Source of the DNA: Sophora flavescens
Taxonomy: Eukaryota > Streptophyta > Magnoliopsida > Fabales > Fabaceae
Direction of reading: 5' to 3'
Assembly: GCA_030762895.1 (NCBI GenBank)
Contig: CM061063.1
Coordinates: forward strand, 51,167,196 to 51,231,195
Length of the DNA: 64,000 nucleotides
Position numbers and translations under genes: made by a program. This document shows positions 21,636 through 34,668 of the stretch, one piece after another (within the stretch, counting starts at the first letter, position 1; each line of letters starts with the position of its first letter). The notes under the pieces were generated by a model, which did not search any database, had not been told where the DNA came from, and worked only from the letters and a program-made list of their open reading frames with translations.

Positions 21636-23029
21636 TGTTGGTGTAAGACCTAGAGGCCAGTGTATTTCTTAGACTTACATTTGTATCTTGCCATTATATA
21701 TATATATATATATATATGATATGAGGCATTTCAGTTTATTGTGTTACTTGTTTAAACATAATAAAGTCCTTAGAATAGAAATTTCAGTTTAATAGAATAT
21801 CAAGTACATGACTTGATCGTGAGACACTATTGAACATCCGTAGTCAAGTATTTCATTAATAAGGACAATAATAATACATTGAGACTATTATGTGTGCAGA
21901 CTGATGACCATATCTCACGGGTCATGGATATGAGATATCGAGTCGCCACATAGGTACACATTAGAGTAATGATGTACTGAATTGACCTACCATGAGAACA
22001 CTACAAGGAGCGTTATGTGAGTGTCATAAGTATTTCTCATAGTGACAATGGTGTATGCAATCCTTCGACCTGAAATCGCTACGATCCCTACATGAGGAGT
22101 CGTGTGCTTTAATATCGTCAAATGTCATCTGTAATAGGATGATTATAAAGACGGTCATTGGGCATACCACGAGCCATGCAGAGGGATGTGAGTGACCTAG
22201 ATGGAATTTGTCCCTCCTACATAACAGGAGTAATATCTGTGGGGCCCCTGATAGAGTGAGACTGTAAAATGCATGGCCGGGCTGAAATGAGTCAATATGA
22301 GATATTGACCTCATTTGTTGTTAAGTCTACTCGGGTATCAGGGAACATGATATTGAACCATACAAGGGTGACACATTCTATGTCTTGTGTTCAATATAGA
22401 TATATGGACAAAGGGATAATAATGCATGTGAATATTTGTCACAGAAAGGTTTCGTCAAATCACTGACTTTCTCACTACTTAGGTGGCAGTGATGTATTGC
22501 TAGATACCGCTCACTGTTTGTAATATTAAATGGGATTTAATATTACTACTAACGTTTTGGGAACCTATAGGGTCACACACATAAGAGCGGATCAAAAGAA
22601 GCATTAAAAGGAGAGTGGGACTCTTCTATTGGGCCTAGCGCATAGTACATGGGGCTTAGGTCAAACGCTGCTCACTAACTCACTTAAGGAGGTGCTACTA
22701 TAAGTAGACCACTTAAGCTATTGTGCCTATGTGGTTTTTATCCTAGCCGCACATAGAGAGTGACAGTAAGTAGCAGGTCTCGATTTTCAAAGCTAGCACT
22801 GTGAGGCAGAGACGCTTCGTGTTCGTGACGTTGGACGTTCACGGGATCTGCTCGTGTGGATACCTTAGAGACATCTTTCGTGCGGTGTTCGTGATAGACG
22901 ATTTCAATCAATTGTCATCGCTTCAAGAGGTAAATATTCTAACCATGAATCATGACCATTCGCAAGGATCCTTCGATGGGAATTTTTTTTCCCGCTGCGT
23001 TATTTTGTTTTATACGCAAATTCCCAACA
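21636..23029 (+). repeat. 5' LTR of the plus-strand copia element
   Basis: Begins TGTTGGTGTAAG and ends TTCCCAACA. It holds a (TA)n microsatellite near 21697 and a TATA-like CTATAAGTAG at 22698-22707. The small ORFs inside (22024-22314, 22269-22466, 22801-23109) recur in the 3' LTR because the LTRs are duplicates. Confidence 0.93.
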
Positions 23030-23538
23030 GTGGTATCAGAGCCGCTTGCGAAACCATGATTCTGTTACGTGGTTTACCTGTTATGTATGATAACATGTTA
23101 ATAATGTGAATCATTTTTCTGAAAATCGTTTGCATCCGTTTTTACGAAACCTTGTTTCTGTAATTTTCGTACGTATATGATATATGCGTCTATAGCATAT
23201 TTATGTATATATATGCGATATGTACATTGGTTCTGGAATCCTTATTATGTTCTGCGATGGCGTCAAGTGTTGATGTTAAACATGATCGGTTTCAGTTCTC
23301 TGTTGGCGGCGTTAAAGGGTGTCAGACATGAAAAGTTCATGTTCTTGCGGCTGAGGTTCCAAGGGTTGAAACCCTAGCCGCCGTTCCTTGCAGCGTGAAG
23401 TGTTCACGGGCCTTGCGGTTTTAGGGTTGAGAGGTTGAAGCCCTAGCCGCCAAGGAAGCGGGAACCCCGTGCTACCTCTGCGTAGTGTGTTATTTCGAAA
23501 TTCAATATTTGAAATCTTTTATGTCACCATTTAATAAC

Positions 23539-23659
23539 AACATCAATTACAATAAATGTGATTTATAGTAACATCAATTACAATAAATGTGATTTATAGT
23601 AACATCAATTACAATAAATGTGATTTATAGTAACATCAATTACAATAAATGTGATTTAT
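23539..23659 (+). repeat. 31-bp tandem repeat in the copia leader
   Basis: Four units of AACATCAATTACAATAAATG + TGATTTATAGT, starting at 23539, 23570, 23601 and 23632; the last is shortened. It lies between the primer-binding site and gag. Confidence 0.93.
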
Positions 23660-24719
23660 TATATATATGTTATGTTTTCAAAATTCAAATTTTGAAATCT
23701 CTAATTAATAAAAAATAATAATAATTGTGTATTATTATTGGTTGTTACTATTTATTTGATAATGTATGGTGAATGGTTATGGCCTTAGTCCTTTAATATT
23801 TTGGTTTATATTTTGAAATACGGCCTGCGTGTCGTGCCTTTCTCTTATATTCCATATGTATATTCTTTTCTCATCTCACTCCCCTCATATGTAAAATGAG
23901 GTTTCTGTTTATGTAATGTAATGAGGGAGACAAGAAGACGCTATCCTGTGGGAGATCATGCTTGGAGAAGCCTGGACGCTCCTAGGTTTCAGTTTAGATT
24001 ATCTCATTGGCTTGGGAGAATCAATGCGTTAGGGGCCATAACCATATCACATTTATTTGCCTTATATATGTATGAGATGCATGTATGTATATAGTATGTT
24101 AAAAGGGGTTTAACTAATATATGTATGAGATGCATGTATGTAAATAGTAAGTTAAAGAGTTTAACAAATGATGAGATCAAATTTTAATCAAATCCCTCAA
24201 AAGGAAATATTAAGTCACATTTAAAGGCCTTCCAATGCATGGCACTCGTCAAGACTATGATCGATTAAGTGTGGGTCCGCCAAAGCGGGGTACCTTTATC
24301 TATACTAGTAAGACGCGATGGGACAAATGTAATGTCCAACTGCTATCCATTGGGTCTGACTTAACTAAGCCAACTTCAATAGGATTGAAAGGCTTAGAGG
24401 CTTAAAAGTTGGGCTTTAGTCCATGTGATGGATTAGAATAAGAGTTATTCACCCAACTGTCCAAGAGTTGCATGAGATGCAATCGGAAAGTTTTTCCTGC
24501 CTATATAACCGAATTTTGAGTGATCAGCCAAAGCTGACCTAAAGCTAGGTGAAATATGGATCTTGGCCCACTAGAAAATCTTCCAACAGGATTTTCCGAA
24601 TCAATGATGAGGGTCATTGTTTTGAGTAAAATAGTGGGAGGCGTATTTAATTAAAGACCTTATTAAATAACTTCTTGGCATGATACTTATATTTTGAATA
24701 TTTAACTCTGTAGATTACC

Positions 24720-25565
24720 ATGGCATCAAACACATCAAGTAACCTGTCATTGCGATCCGTCCTTGAGAAGGACAAACTATCCGGAACAAATTTTCTGGAC
24801 TGGTACAGAAACTTGAGGATTGTCCTCAAACATGAGAAAAAACTGTATGTTCTTGAGGAGCCTATTCCTGAGGAGCCACCGGCTTCAAGTGCTCCTAGGG
24901 CTGACAGGGATGCTTATAAGAAGAATCAGGATGACGCCTTAGACGTCGGCTGTCTTATGCTTGCTACCATGACCTCTGAGCTGTAAAAGCAACATGAGAC
25001 CATGGAGGCGTACGATATGATCGTGCACCTCAAGCTGCTCTACCAAGAGCAAGCAAGGCATGAGCGGTTCGAAGTTTCCAGAGCCCTTTTCCAGTGTAAA
25101 TTGGCAGAAGGAAGCCTGTGAGTCCTCATGTACTCCAGGATGATCGGGTACATTGAGAATCTCGAGAGACTGGGATTTCCTTTAGGCCAAGAGTTGGCCA
25201 CCGACTTAGTTCTGCAATCGTTGCCTGAGAGCTATAGTCAGTTTGTCATGAACTATAATATGAATGATCTTGACAAACCTTTGCCAGAATTGTTGAGCAT
25301 GTTGAGAACTGCTGAACAAAATATTAACAAAGGAAAGGGGAAGGCCATTTTGATGGTCCAGGCTGGAAATAGCAAGAAGCAGCCCAAGAAACCCACGCAC
25401 AAACAAAAGGGCAATGGCAAGGGCAATGCCATCAACAAGATCAAGCCCAGTGCTTCTGGCTTGAAGCCTGTGGGTGGTGTGGCTAAGGAAGGCAATTACT
25501 TCCATTGTGGTCGGACCGGACATTGGAAGAGGAACTTCCCAAAATACCTGGAAGAATTCAAGAAG
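24720..25565 (+). pseudogene. Copia gag (UBN2-type), interrupted
   Basis: It starts MASNTSSNLSLRSVLEKDKL, then the gag fold with LSGTNFLDWYRNLRIVLKHE. A TAA at 24984-24986 and a local frameshift near 25120 break the frame; the rest (MIGYIENLERLGFPLGQEL to about 25560) is well preserved. The nucleic-acid-binding knuckle reads YFHCGRTGHWKRNF, so the first and last cysteines are lost. A one-base shift near 25565 separates it from pol. Confidence 0.85.
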
Positions 25566-28500
25566 AAGAAGGGAGTGAGACTTCCACTTCAGGTGTGTTT
25601 GTTATAGAAGTCAATTTATCTACTTTTGCATCATGGGTATTAGATACCGGATGTGGTTCTCACATTTGTACAAATATGCAGGATCTAAACAGGAGTAGAC
25701 CATTGGCAAAGGGCGAAGTCGACCTACGAGTTGGAAATGGACCAAAGGTTGCTACTTTAGCTGTAGGGACTTATGTATTGACTTTGCCCACTGGGCTTAC
25801 TATTCAGTTAGAGAACTATTATTTTGTGCTTGCAATTAGCAGGAATATCATTTCCGTTTCTTGTTTGGACAAGATTGGTTTTTCTTTTATAATAAAGAAC
25901 AAAAGTTGTTCTATTTATTTGGATGATATTTTCTATGCTAGTGCACACATGAGTAATGGGCTTTATGTCCTTGATCTTGAAATGCCCATCTATAACATAA
26001 ATACTAAGAGGTTCAAACCAAATGAGTTGAACCCGTCTTATCTTTGGCATTGTCGTTTAGGCCATATAAATGAGAAGCGCATTTCGAAGCTCCATAAAGA
26101 TGGACTCTTGGACTCATTTGATTATGAATCATATGAGATATGTGAGTCTTGTTTATTGGGAAAGTTGACTAAAGCTCCATTCACCGGAAAAGGTGAAAGA
26201 GCTAACGATCTTTTGGGTCTTATACATAGCGATGTATGCGGACCCCTAAACACATTAGCTAGAGGTGGTTTTCAGTACTTCATCACATTCACTGATGATT
26301 TCAGTAGATATGTATTTGTGTATCTTATGAAACATAAATCGGAATCCTTTGAAAAGTTCAAGGAATTCAAAAATGAGGTACAAAACCCACTTGTAAAAAA
26401 TATTAAAACTCTTCGATCAGATCGAGGTGGTGAATATTTGAGCCTAGAGTTTGATGATCATCTGAGAGAGTGTGGAATTTTATCTCAACTCACTCCACCT
26501 GGAACACCACAATGGAATGGTGTTTCTGAGAGGAGAAATCGAACCTTGTTGGACATGGTTCGGTCTATGATGAGTCATGCAAACCTTCCAAACTCTTTCT
26601 GGGGACATGCTCTATTAACAGCAGCTTTTACACTTAACCGTGTTCCATCCAAAGCGGTAGAAAAGACACCATATGAGATATGGACTGGTAGACGACCCAG
26701 CATGTCTTTTATGAAGATTTGGGGTTGTGAAGCATACATAAAACGTCAAGTTTCTAATAAGCTTGATCTCAAATCTGATAAATGCTTCTTTGTGGGGTAT
26801 CCCAAAGAAACCAAGGGGTACTATTTCTATAATCCTTCCGAAGGCAAGGTGTTTGTCGCACGGACTGGTGTATTCCTAGAAAAGGAGTTTATCTCCATAG
26901 GAACCAGTGGGAGGAAGATAGAACTTGAAGAAATTCAAGAATCACAGAGTAGTGACCTACCATTGGTGGAACATGAGCAACCTTCACAAAATGTTGTGGA
27001 GGAACAACCTGCTCCAGTAGCACAAGACCAGCGTAGGTCTAACAGGATACGTCATCGACCTGAGAGATATGGATTTCTCATGACTCCACAAGGTGATGTA
27101 TTGCTCATGGATCAAGATGAGCCTGTGACTTACCAAGAGGCCATCACTGGCCCAGAATCTGAGAAGTGGCTTGAGGCCATGAAATCTGAGATGGATTCCA
27201 TGTACACCAACCAGGTATGGACCTTGGTAGAGCCACCTGAAGGGGTGAAACCCATAGGGTGCAAGTGGGTTTTCAAAAAGAAAACTGACATGGATGGTAA
27301 GGTACACACCTTTAAGGCGCGATTGGTCGCTAAGGGTTTCAAGCAAATTCATGGTGTCGACTATGATGAGACCTTTTCGCCTGTTGCGATGCTTTAATCC
27401 GTCCGGATCTTACTTGCTATCACTGCATACCATGATTATGAGATATGACAGATGGATGTCAAAACTGCTTTCCTTAATGGAAAGCTTCTTGAGGATGTGT
27501 ACATGACACAACCTGAAGGCTTTGGCATTTCAGAGGATGCCGGAAAGGTATGTAAATTGCAGCGATCAATCTATAGATTGAAGCAAGCTTCCAGAAGTTG
27601 GAACCTTCGTTTTGATGATGTTGTAAGACAGTACGGATTCATCAAAAATGAAGATGAACCTTGTGTCTACAAGAAGGTTAGTGGGAGCATTGTTGTTTTT
27701 CTGGTGTTATATGTAGATGACATATTACTCATTGGAAATGACATCCCTACACTACAAAATGTAAAGACATGGTTAGGGAATTGCTTCTCTATGAAAGATT
27801 TGGGTGAAGCTACTTATGTGTTGGGAATCAGGATCTATAGGGATAGATCGCTGAAATTACTTGGCCTAAGTCAGAGTACATACATAGACAAAGTGTTGAG
27901 ACGCTTTAACATGCATGAATCCAAGAAAGGATTCTTGCCTATGTCACATGGTATATGCCTATCAAAGGCACAATCCCCTTCCACTCAAGAAGAAAGGGAT
28001 CGCATGAGTAAGATTCCATATGCATCCGTAATTGGATCTATCATGTATGCCATGTTATGTACTCGGCCAGATGTATCGTATGCTTTAAGCATAACGAGCA
28101 GGTACGAGTATGATCCCGGTGAAAGTCACTGGTCTGCTGTCAAGAACAACCTTAAGTACTTGAGAAGAACTAAGGATTCGTTCTTGGTATATGGAGGCGA
28201 GGAAGAGCTTGCTGTAAAAGGTTACACCGATGCTAGCTTCCAAACAGATAAGGATGACTCCAGATCGCAATCTGGTTATGTGTTCTGCCTGAATGGCGGG
28301 GCGGTGAGCTGGAAGAGTTCAAAGCAAGAGACAATCACCGATTCTACTACAGAGGCTGAGTATATTGCCGCCTCCAATGCAGCAAAGGAGGCTGTTTGGA
28401 TCAGGAAGTTCATTGCTGAGCTTGGTACAGTTCCTAGTATTGTGGACCCCATTGATCTCTATTGTGATAACAATGGGGCCATTGCACAAGCTAAGGAACC

Positions 28501-28693
28501 TAGATCTCATCAGCGATCCAAACATATACTTAGGCGCTTCCATCTCATTCGAGAGATTATCGATAGAGGAGATGTGAAAATATACAGAGTACCAACACTT
28601 GATAACGTTGCTGACCCACTTACGAAACCTCTTGCTCAACAGAAGCACGAAGGTCACACTAGATCGATGGGCATTAGATTTATGTCTGATTAG
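25566..28693 (+). pseudogene. Copia pol: protease, integrase, reverse transcriptase, RNase H
   Basis: Protease has WVLDTGCGSHIC. The pre-integrase zinc region LWHCRLGHINEKRI ... CESCLLGK is followed by the integrase D,D,E residues in HSDVCGP, LRSDRGGEY and VSERRNRT. RT has MDVKTAFLNGKL and the catalytic YVDDILLIG. RNase H has GYTDASFQTD, EAEY and DNNGAI. A TAA at 27395-27397 and a TGA just before MDVKTAFLNG (about 27449) interrupt RT. Otherwise domain order and length are those of a full copia pol. All catalytic residues I could check are present, so decay is recent. Confidence 0.92.
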
Positions 28694-28713
28694 ATCTAGT
28701 GCTAGTGGGAGAT

Positions 28714-28770
28714 TGTTGGTGTAAGCCCTAGAGGCCAGTGTATTTCTTAGACTTACATTTGGATCTTGCC

Positions 28771-28808
<38 letters not shown>

Positions 28809-30139
28809 GCATTCCAGTTTATTGTGTTACTTGTTTAAACATAATAAAGTCCTTAGAATAGAAATTTCAGTTTAATAGAATATCAAGTACATGACTTGAT
28901 CGTGAGACACTATTGAACAATGAAATCCTATTCTTAAATATCCGTAGTCAAGTATTTTATTAATAAGGATAATAATAATAATACATTGAGACTATTATGT
29001 GTGCAGACTGATGACCATATCTCACAGGTCATGGATATGAGATATCGAGTCGCCACATAGGTACACATTAGAGTAATGATGTACTGGATAGACCCACCAT
29101 GAGAACACTACATGGAGCGTTATGTGAGTGTCATAAATAGTTCTCATAGTGACAATGGTGTATGCAATCCTTCGACTTGAAATCGCTACGATCCCTACAT
29201 GAGGAGTCGTGTGCTTTAATATCGTCAAACGTCATCTGTAATAGGATGATTATAAAGACGGTCAATGGGCATACCACGAGCCATGCAGAGGGATGTGAGT
29301 GACCTAGATGGAATTTGTCCCTCCTATATAACAGGAGTAATATCTGTGGAGCCCCTGATAGAGTGAGACTGTAAAATGCATGGTCGGGCTGAAATGAGTC
29401 AATATGAGATATTGACCTCATTTGTTGTTAAGTCTACTCGGGTATCAGGGAACATGATATTGAACCATACAAGGGTGACACATTCTATGTCTTGTGTTCA
29501 ATATAGATATATGGACAAAGGGATAATAATGCACATGAATATTTGTCACGAGAAAAAGTTTCATCAAATCACCTGACTTTCTCACTACTTAGGTGGCAGT
29601 GATGTATTGCTAGATACCGCTCACTGTTTGTAATATTAAATGGGATTTAATATTACTACTAACGTTTTGGGAACCTATAGGGTCACACACATAAGAGCGG
29701 ATCAAAAGAAGCATTAAAAGGAGAGTTGGACTCTTCTATTGGGCCTAGCGCATAGTACATGGGGCTTAGGTCAAACGCTGCTCACTAACTCACTTAAGGA
29801 GGTGCTACTATAAGTAGACCACTTAAGCTATTGTGCCTACACAGTTTTTATCCTAGCCGCACATAGAGAGTGACAGTAAGCAGCAGGTCTCGGTTTTCAA
29901 AGCTAGCACTGTGAGGCAGAGACGCTTCGTGTTCGTGACGTTGGACGTTCACGGGATCTGCTCGTGTGGATACCTTAGAGACATCGTTCGTGCGGTGTTC
30001 GTGATAGACGATTTCAATCAATTGTCATCGCTTCAAGAGGTAAATCTTCTAACCATGAATCATGACCATTCTCAAGGATCCTTCGATGGGAATTTTTTTT
30101 TCCGCTGTGTTATTTTGTTTTATACGCAAATTCCTAACA
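28714..30139 (+). repeat. 3' LTR of the plus-strand copia element
   Basis: Same sequence as 21636-23029, ending TTCCTAACA. It has a longer (TA)n tract at 28774-28805 and about 20 extra bases (CAATGAAATCCTATTCTTAA) at 28918. Confidence 0.93.
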
Positions 30140-30144
30140 TCAGC

Positions 30145-31045
30145 TTCTCTTGTAAATCTTCAACGGTTATTCGAATAGTCCCGTTATAGAGATAGCATTA
30201 AATACATGATATCCGTTGAGACCGATAGCTTGATTTTGACCGTGTTGAAAAGCATCCTTGGTAATAAAAAAAGCACGAAATGGAGGCTCACTGTCCTGAG
30301 CAATCGTACCTTAAAATCTTTTTTTCCTCCTTTGTGTATAACCCAGCTTTTGTCCAGCAATAAAGTTGTCATCGTACAAATCGTTTTGCAATTCCAATTA
30401 TACTATTAGCTTTTTGTATTTTCTTAATAGTACTATGAATTTTCTCACAAAGGAACAAGGCATTAACCAGATAAAACAATTATAAAGAACATATATTCCA
30501 TTGAAATAAATTCAATGTGGTCTAGATTGCATTAAATCACATTCAAGGTAGTAAAGATATAGAAGATGTATAACAGTCTACAGGCACTCAGTTTTAGAAT
30601 GCGTCTACACAAGGTTTTATTCTGCTCGTCCACTGATGTGGCAGAAGCACTCGTCCACACAAGTCTTTGGACTTGCTAAGTCTTTAGAGAAACTCCGTCC
30701 AATGATGTGGCACCATGGACGTCTACTGAATTTTAGTTAGGCACTATGGATGTCTACTTGAGTTTCAAGGAGAGCACTCGTCTGCTGACGTGACTACTAT
30801 GGACATCTACTGAGATATAGTTAGTCGTCTACTTAATGATTAAAATATAAACAGTTTAAATAACCTTTGGGTGGGTAATTCTTTGCAAGAGTCCAAGCAT
30901 TGTATACCTTATATTATTTTGGATATTCCTGCATAAGCTGAAATCACTTGTTAGTTCTCAACTAACACTTTGCCAAGTAAATTTAATCCTTTTGTTAACA
31001 TCAAAACCTAGAGATTAAATAAACCAAAACCACTCTGGTTCCAAC
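30145..31045 (-). repeat. SIRE 3' LTR, outer segment right of the copia insertion
   Basis: Continues the LTR after the TCAGC duplication. Positions 30145-30530 match 47511-47908; the remainder has no partner in the window because the 5' LTR is cut by the Tat element. Diverged repeats of the GGACG/CGTCC type with ATGTGGCA lie at 30620-30840. Confidence 0.85.
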
Positions 31046-31510
31046 AATCTCCCCCTTTTTGATGATAACAAAAACTGATTAAATTTAAGTAGCAAAGTCT
31101 AAGAGAGCTTGCAAAGCTCTCCCTAAGACATAGCATTCAAGCAGATAAAGCATAGTCAGATAAAATATAAGTTATCAATCAGAGAATAAACATATCATAG
31201 CAATAATCAAAAATAGTTATGAATCAGAGTAAGACATGCATATGCAAACAAATAAGATCTTTTTCAAAATATAATTTATATAAAAACAATTAATTTAATC
31301 TCTTTCCATTTCTCCCCCTTTTTTGTCATCGGACAAAAAGGTAAAGAGAATGGACCATCACTGTCAGAATAAAGAAAAAAAATAAAGAGAAAACTTTAAG
31401 AAGGGGGAGGTGGAGGAGGGAGTTGATGGTGTGGTTTTTGGGTTTGCGCTTGCTTGAATTTCTGCAGCATATCCATCATCTTGTTTACAACAACAACTGT
31501 TGGAGCCATC

Positions 31511-34293
31511 TCAGTTTGAATTCTGAGAGACCCTTTCCTCCATGTGAGCAGTCTTTTCCTTCATAATCTTTCCAACCTTCTCCTCGAATATCTTGCCAAC
31601 CTTCTCCTCAACTATCTTGTTAATAATTTCTTCCAAATTTGACGGCATAGATAGTTGTCTTGAACTTTCTGCAGTATCAGAGTAAGTGTCATGGGGTTGA
31701 ACCACAGCCAAGGCTAGAGGTTGAGACATTTGTTTCTCTGACCCAACAGATTGCTCAACAGCAATAGTTGGAGTTGCAGCAGGTGCTTCTTTCTTAGATC
31801 TTCAACCACTGTGTCATCAGCAACTTGCTTAACAAGAGAAGAAGATGTTGGTGCAGGGGGTGGAGAGGATTTCTTCTTCCTTGGAGACAGATGCAAATAC
31901 CTAGCCCAGTGAATAGGATTAGAAATTTCTACATCACGGCTTGTAATTGGCAGACCCCAAATATCCTTGAACATCAAATATCTGACACGAGAGAGTCCAC
32001 ACTTGCCTCTGAATTTTGGAGTTTCCTTCTTCTCTTCAGCAGTCAGGCCAGAAGTGGAGGCTTCTCTGGTGCAGTGAATTAAGTGGGATTGCCAGAACGC
32101 TCCTGCATAATTAGCCTCAGTGACCATCTCAATTGGCAAAGACTGAATGTAATCCATTTGAGAGTGGTTAAAGGGTTCAGAACTGAGATCTAGCATAATG
32201 TCTTGAACTACTGGCATCTTTCCTTTGTGCCTTGGATGCTTTCGGTCCTTGTCCTTGTTCAGATCTATCATTGACAACCTAGGACAAATCTTGGTAGGCT
32301 TGACACCAACATTTGTGGAAGAAGAGTGTTTTAACCAGGTTGGAGGGACAAACCATGCAGCTCTGTCTACTTTGAAGTGGCTGAATTCCCATTTCAGAAT
32401 CTCATACATGAGAGTGTCCACAAACTGATCAACAACAGCTCCAATTACCCTTGGATGTTTGAAAGTTATCCACTTGGTGGTCTTGTCCATCACAAAAGGA
32501 ATTTGCTTGAAGGATCTGGCTCTTTTCTTGAGAATACTCTCAAGATCCTTCTTGCTGGGATCAGTGTGCTAGTTAGATATTATAATTCTATCTACTCCAT
32601 CAATGAGTGGTTTAAAGGGTGGAAGTTTCACTAGATTGGGGTAGATTTTTCTGGCAGGGAATCTCTGTTGGGGAAGGTGGGTGAGGAGATGTTCATGTTC
32701 ATTAAACATTTGGGAGGGAATGGGCCAGTTGGAGTGTGGGGTTCAGGGTTGACCCAGTATGGATAATGTTGAGGGGTTCATACTCATACTCAGCCAAAGG
32801 ATACCACCTTGTTAGAATATGTTCTGGTTCTTGTGGAATAGTGTGGAATAATATTCTCCATTCTCTCTATACTTTGGCCCAGTTTTCAGATTTGCCATTA
32901 TAGAGAGTGGAATAGGGAATTATGGGTGGAAACAAGGTTTTTAAATTTTTAGGAAAGGGAGCTCCAATGGTAATGCTATTGTCTATTTGTGTTAGTGGTG
33001 AGTGTGGGGATTGTGGCAGGGTAGGGACATAAACATCATCCACATCATGTGGAGTAGAGATATTATCAGCCCGAGTTTCCAAATTGGATACTAATTCATC
33101 TACTGCTAACCTGACAAGGTCATCAGTAGAGATTATTACCTCATAAGCCATAGTTGTTTTAGCCCTCTTTGTTGGTTGCCTCTTCTTCTTAGCAATAGGA
33201 CTAGCAACAGCAGCAGCAGTTTGTTTTTCTAAAATGGCAGCAATAGGCATTTCATCATCATCTTCTTCTTCAGACATGATTACTTGTCTTGTCCTTTTGG
33301 GTGCAGGTGGAAGAGTAGCACCAAAAGATACAGAGAGGACAGATCCTCTAGTAGTCCTCTTAGGGATAGGTTACCTCACAGCCACAGTCTTCCTCTTGGT
33401 TCTTCTTGGAAGACCCGATGTCTCAGCATTGGCAGCTTCAACCATTTCTTCTTTAATTTTCAGCTTTTTCTCAGCCCTAGCCAACTCAACTTGCTTATAG
33501 GCGCCGAGTTGCGTGCCACCTAGATTGTTCCTTCCAAAATTCACGGACCAGAAGCATCCCCCAGTCAGCAGGGCACTCTGTTCTTGTTCAGACTTTTCAG
33601 CCAAAGCTTCATAAACTCCTTGATGTCTGAAGATTTTGGATAGGAGATGTGTGAAGGTGATAAAAGACATGGTTTCCTTATTCTCCACAACATCCTTGAA
33701 CCTTGAGAAAAGGATGTGGGGCAGGTTGATTTTGGCCTCTAAGAACATATTGCACAAACAGAACTTGTGCATGGCAGAGAGGTTGTCCTTAGAACCAATT
33801 TTATGAAGCACTGTCTTGTTCAAGATTTGATGAAGAATCCTGATTTCATCCTTCATATCTGATGACTTCCAAGAGTGAGTCCTTACTGTATCAGACCTCA
33901 TTAAAGTCACAGTAATTGTTTCAGAACCACCTAGGTCTGTCTCCCAGCTCTCATTAAAGATTAAGCCTTCTTGCGCACAAGCAATTACTTCAGAGATGGT
34001 TTTCTCATACACCACCACCTTCTTTCCTAAAACAAATGTAGTAATCTAGTGTCTCTAATAACAGGTTTCCTCCAGAAGGTTTTTATCAGATTTGGGTAAA
34101 TAGGAACCTTCTCTAAGAAAAGACCGTCCCAACCAGCAGGAGGAGTGATTGAGGCCATTGTTGAGAATTTGAGATTAGAATATGAGAGAAAGAAAACTGA
34201 GAGCTCGAGAGAGATGAAGTTCAGAGAAGATGAGTTGTGAAAAAGTTTTTCGGAGGGAAGAAGGTACAAGATAAAAGAGTTCTTGAATGCCAA
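31511..34293 (-). pseudogene. SIRE envelope-like region
   Basis: Downstream of RNase H and before the polypurine tract, SIRE/Maximus elements carry an extra ORF called envelope-like. Here that space holds five minus-strand pieces: 34293-34027 (probable true start MASITPPAGWDG at 34158), 34018-33371, 33277-32867, 32493-31714 and 31729-31511. They are separated by stops and shifts and read on in order. The last piece has a regular coiled-coil (NKIVEEKVGKIFEEKVGKIM), and 33240-33277 is acidic. I see no clear signal peptide or transmembrane segment in the frame of the probable start. The role is unknown even in intact relatives; the name reflects position, not proven function. Confidence 0.65.
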
Positions 34294-34668
34294 GAGTTTT
34301 CTTTTGAAAATAAATCAAAAAGAAAAAGAATAACTGATAGGACATGCATTTAATGTAAGACGGCTTTGGTATTTTGAAACTCTAAAAAGGTCGTGATGGG
34401 ATTGATGAGAGATTCTGACTCAGTACAGAAAATAAATTAAATTAAATTTTTCAAGAGTCAAACAAATAAGTTCAATTAAAAAAAATGGACGGGTCTAAAT
34501 AAAAGCATACGTGGACGTGTAGTGTGACATGCAATAGACGCGGTTCAATACAGTAGGGGACGAGTATTGTTCACTATGCTTTGGACGCCAAAAGCAATGG
34601 ACGTGCATAACAAGCAATTGGACGCTCATTTTCATCAAAACAATCATACATAAGGCTGGACACCTAAA

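Larger units (their letters stand above)
21636..30139 (+). mobile_element. Ty1/copia element inserted in the SIRE 3' LTR
   Basis: Complete structure: 5' LTR 21636-23029, primer-binding site TGGTATCAGAGCCGC at 23031 (initiator tRNA-Met), gag, pol, polypurine tract GTGGGAGAT before 28714, 3' LTR 28714-30139. The 5-bp target duplication TCAGC is exact (21631-21635 and 30140-30144). The coding region is in one gag-pol order, protease-integrase-RT-RNase H, but broken by stops and a frameshift. The LTRs differ by roughly one to two percent by eye plus a 20-bp and a (TA)n indel, so it is among the younger insertions here. Confidence 0.95.

Noticed and set aside
22024..23109. Small ORFs recurring at 29131-30189 as a conserved gene pair
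   Set aside because: They recur because they lie in the two LTRs of one copia element, not because of coding conservation.
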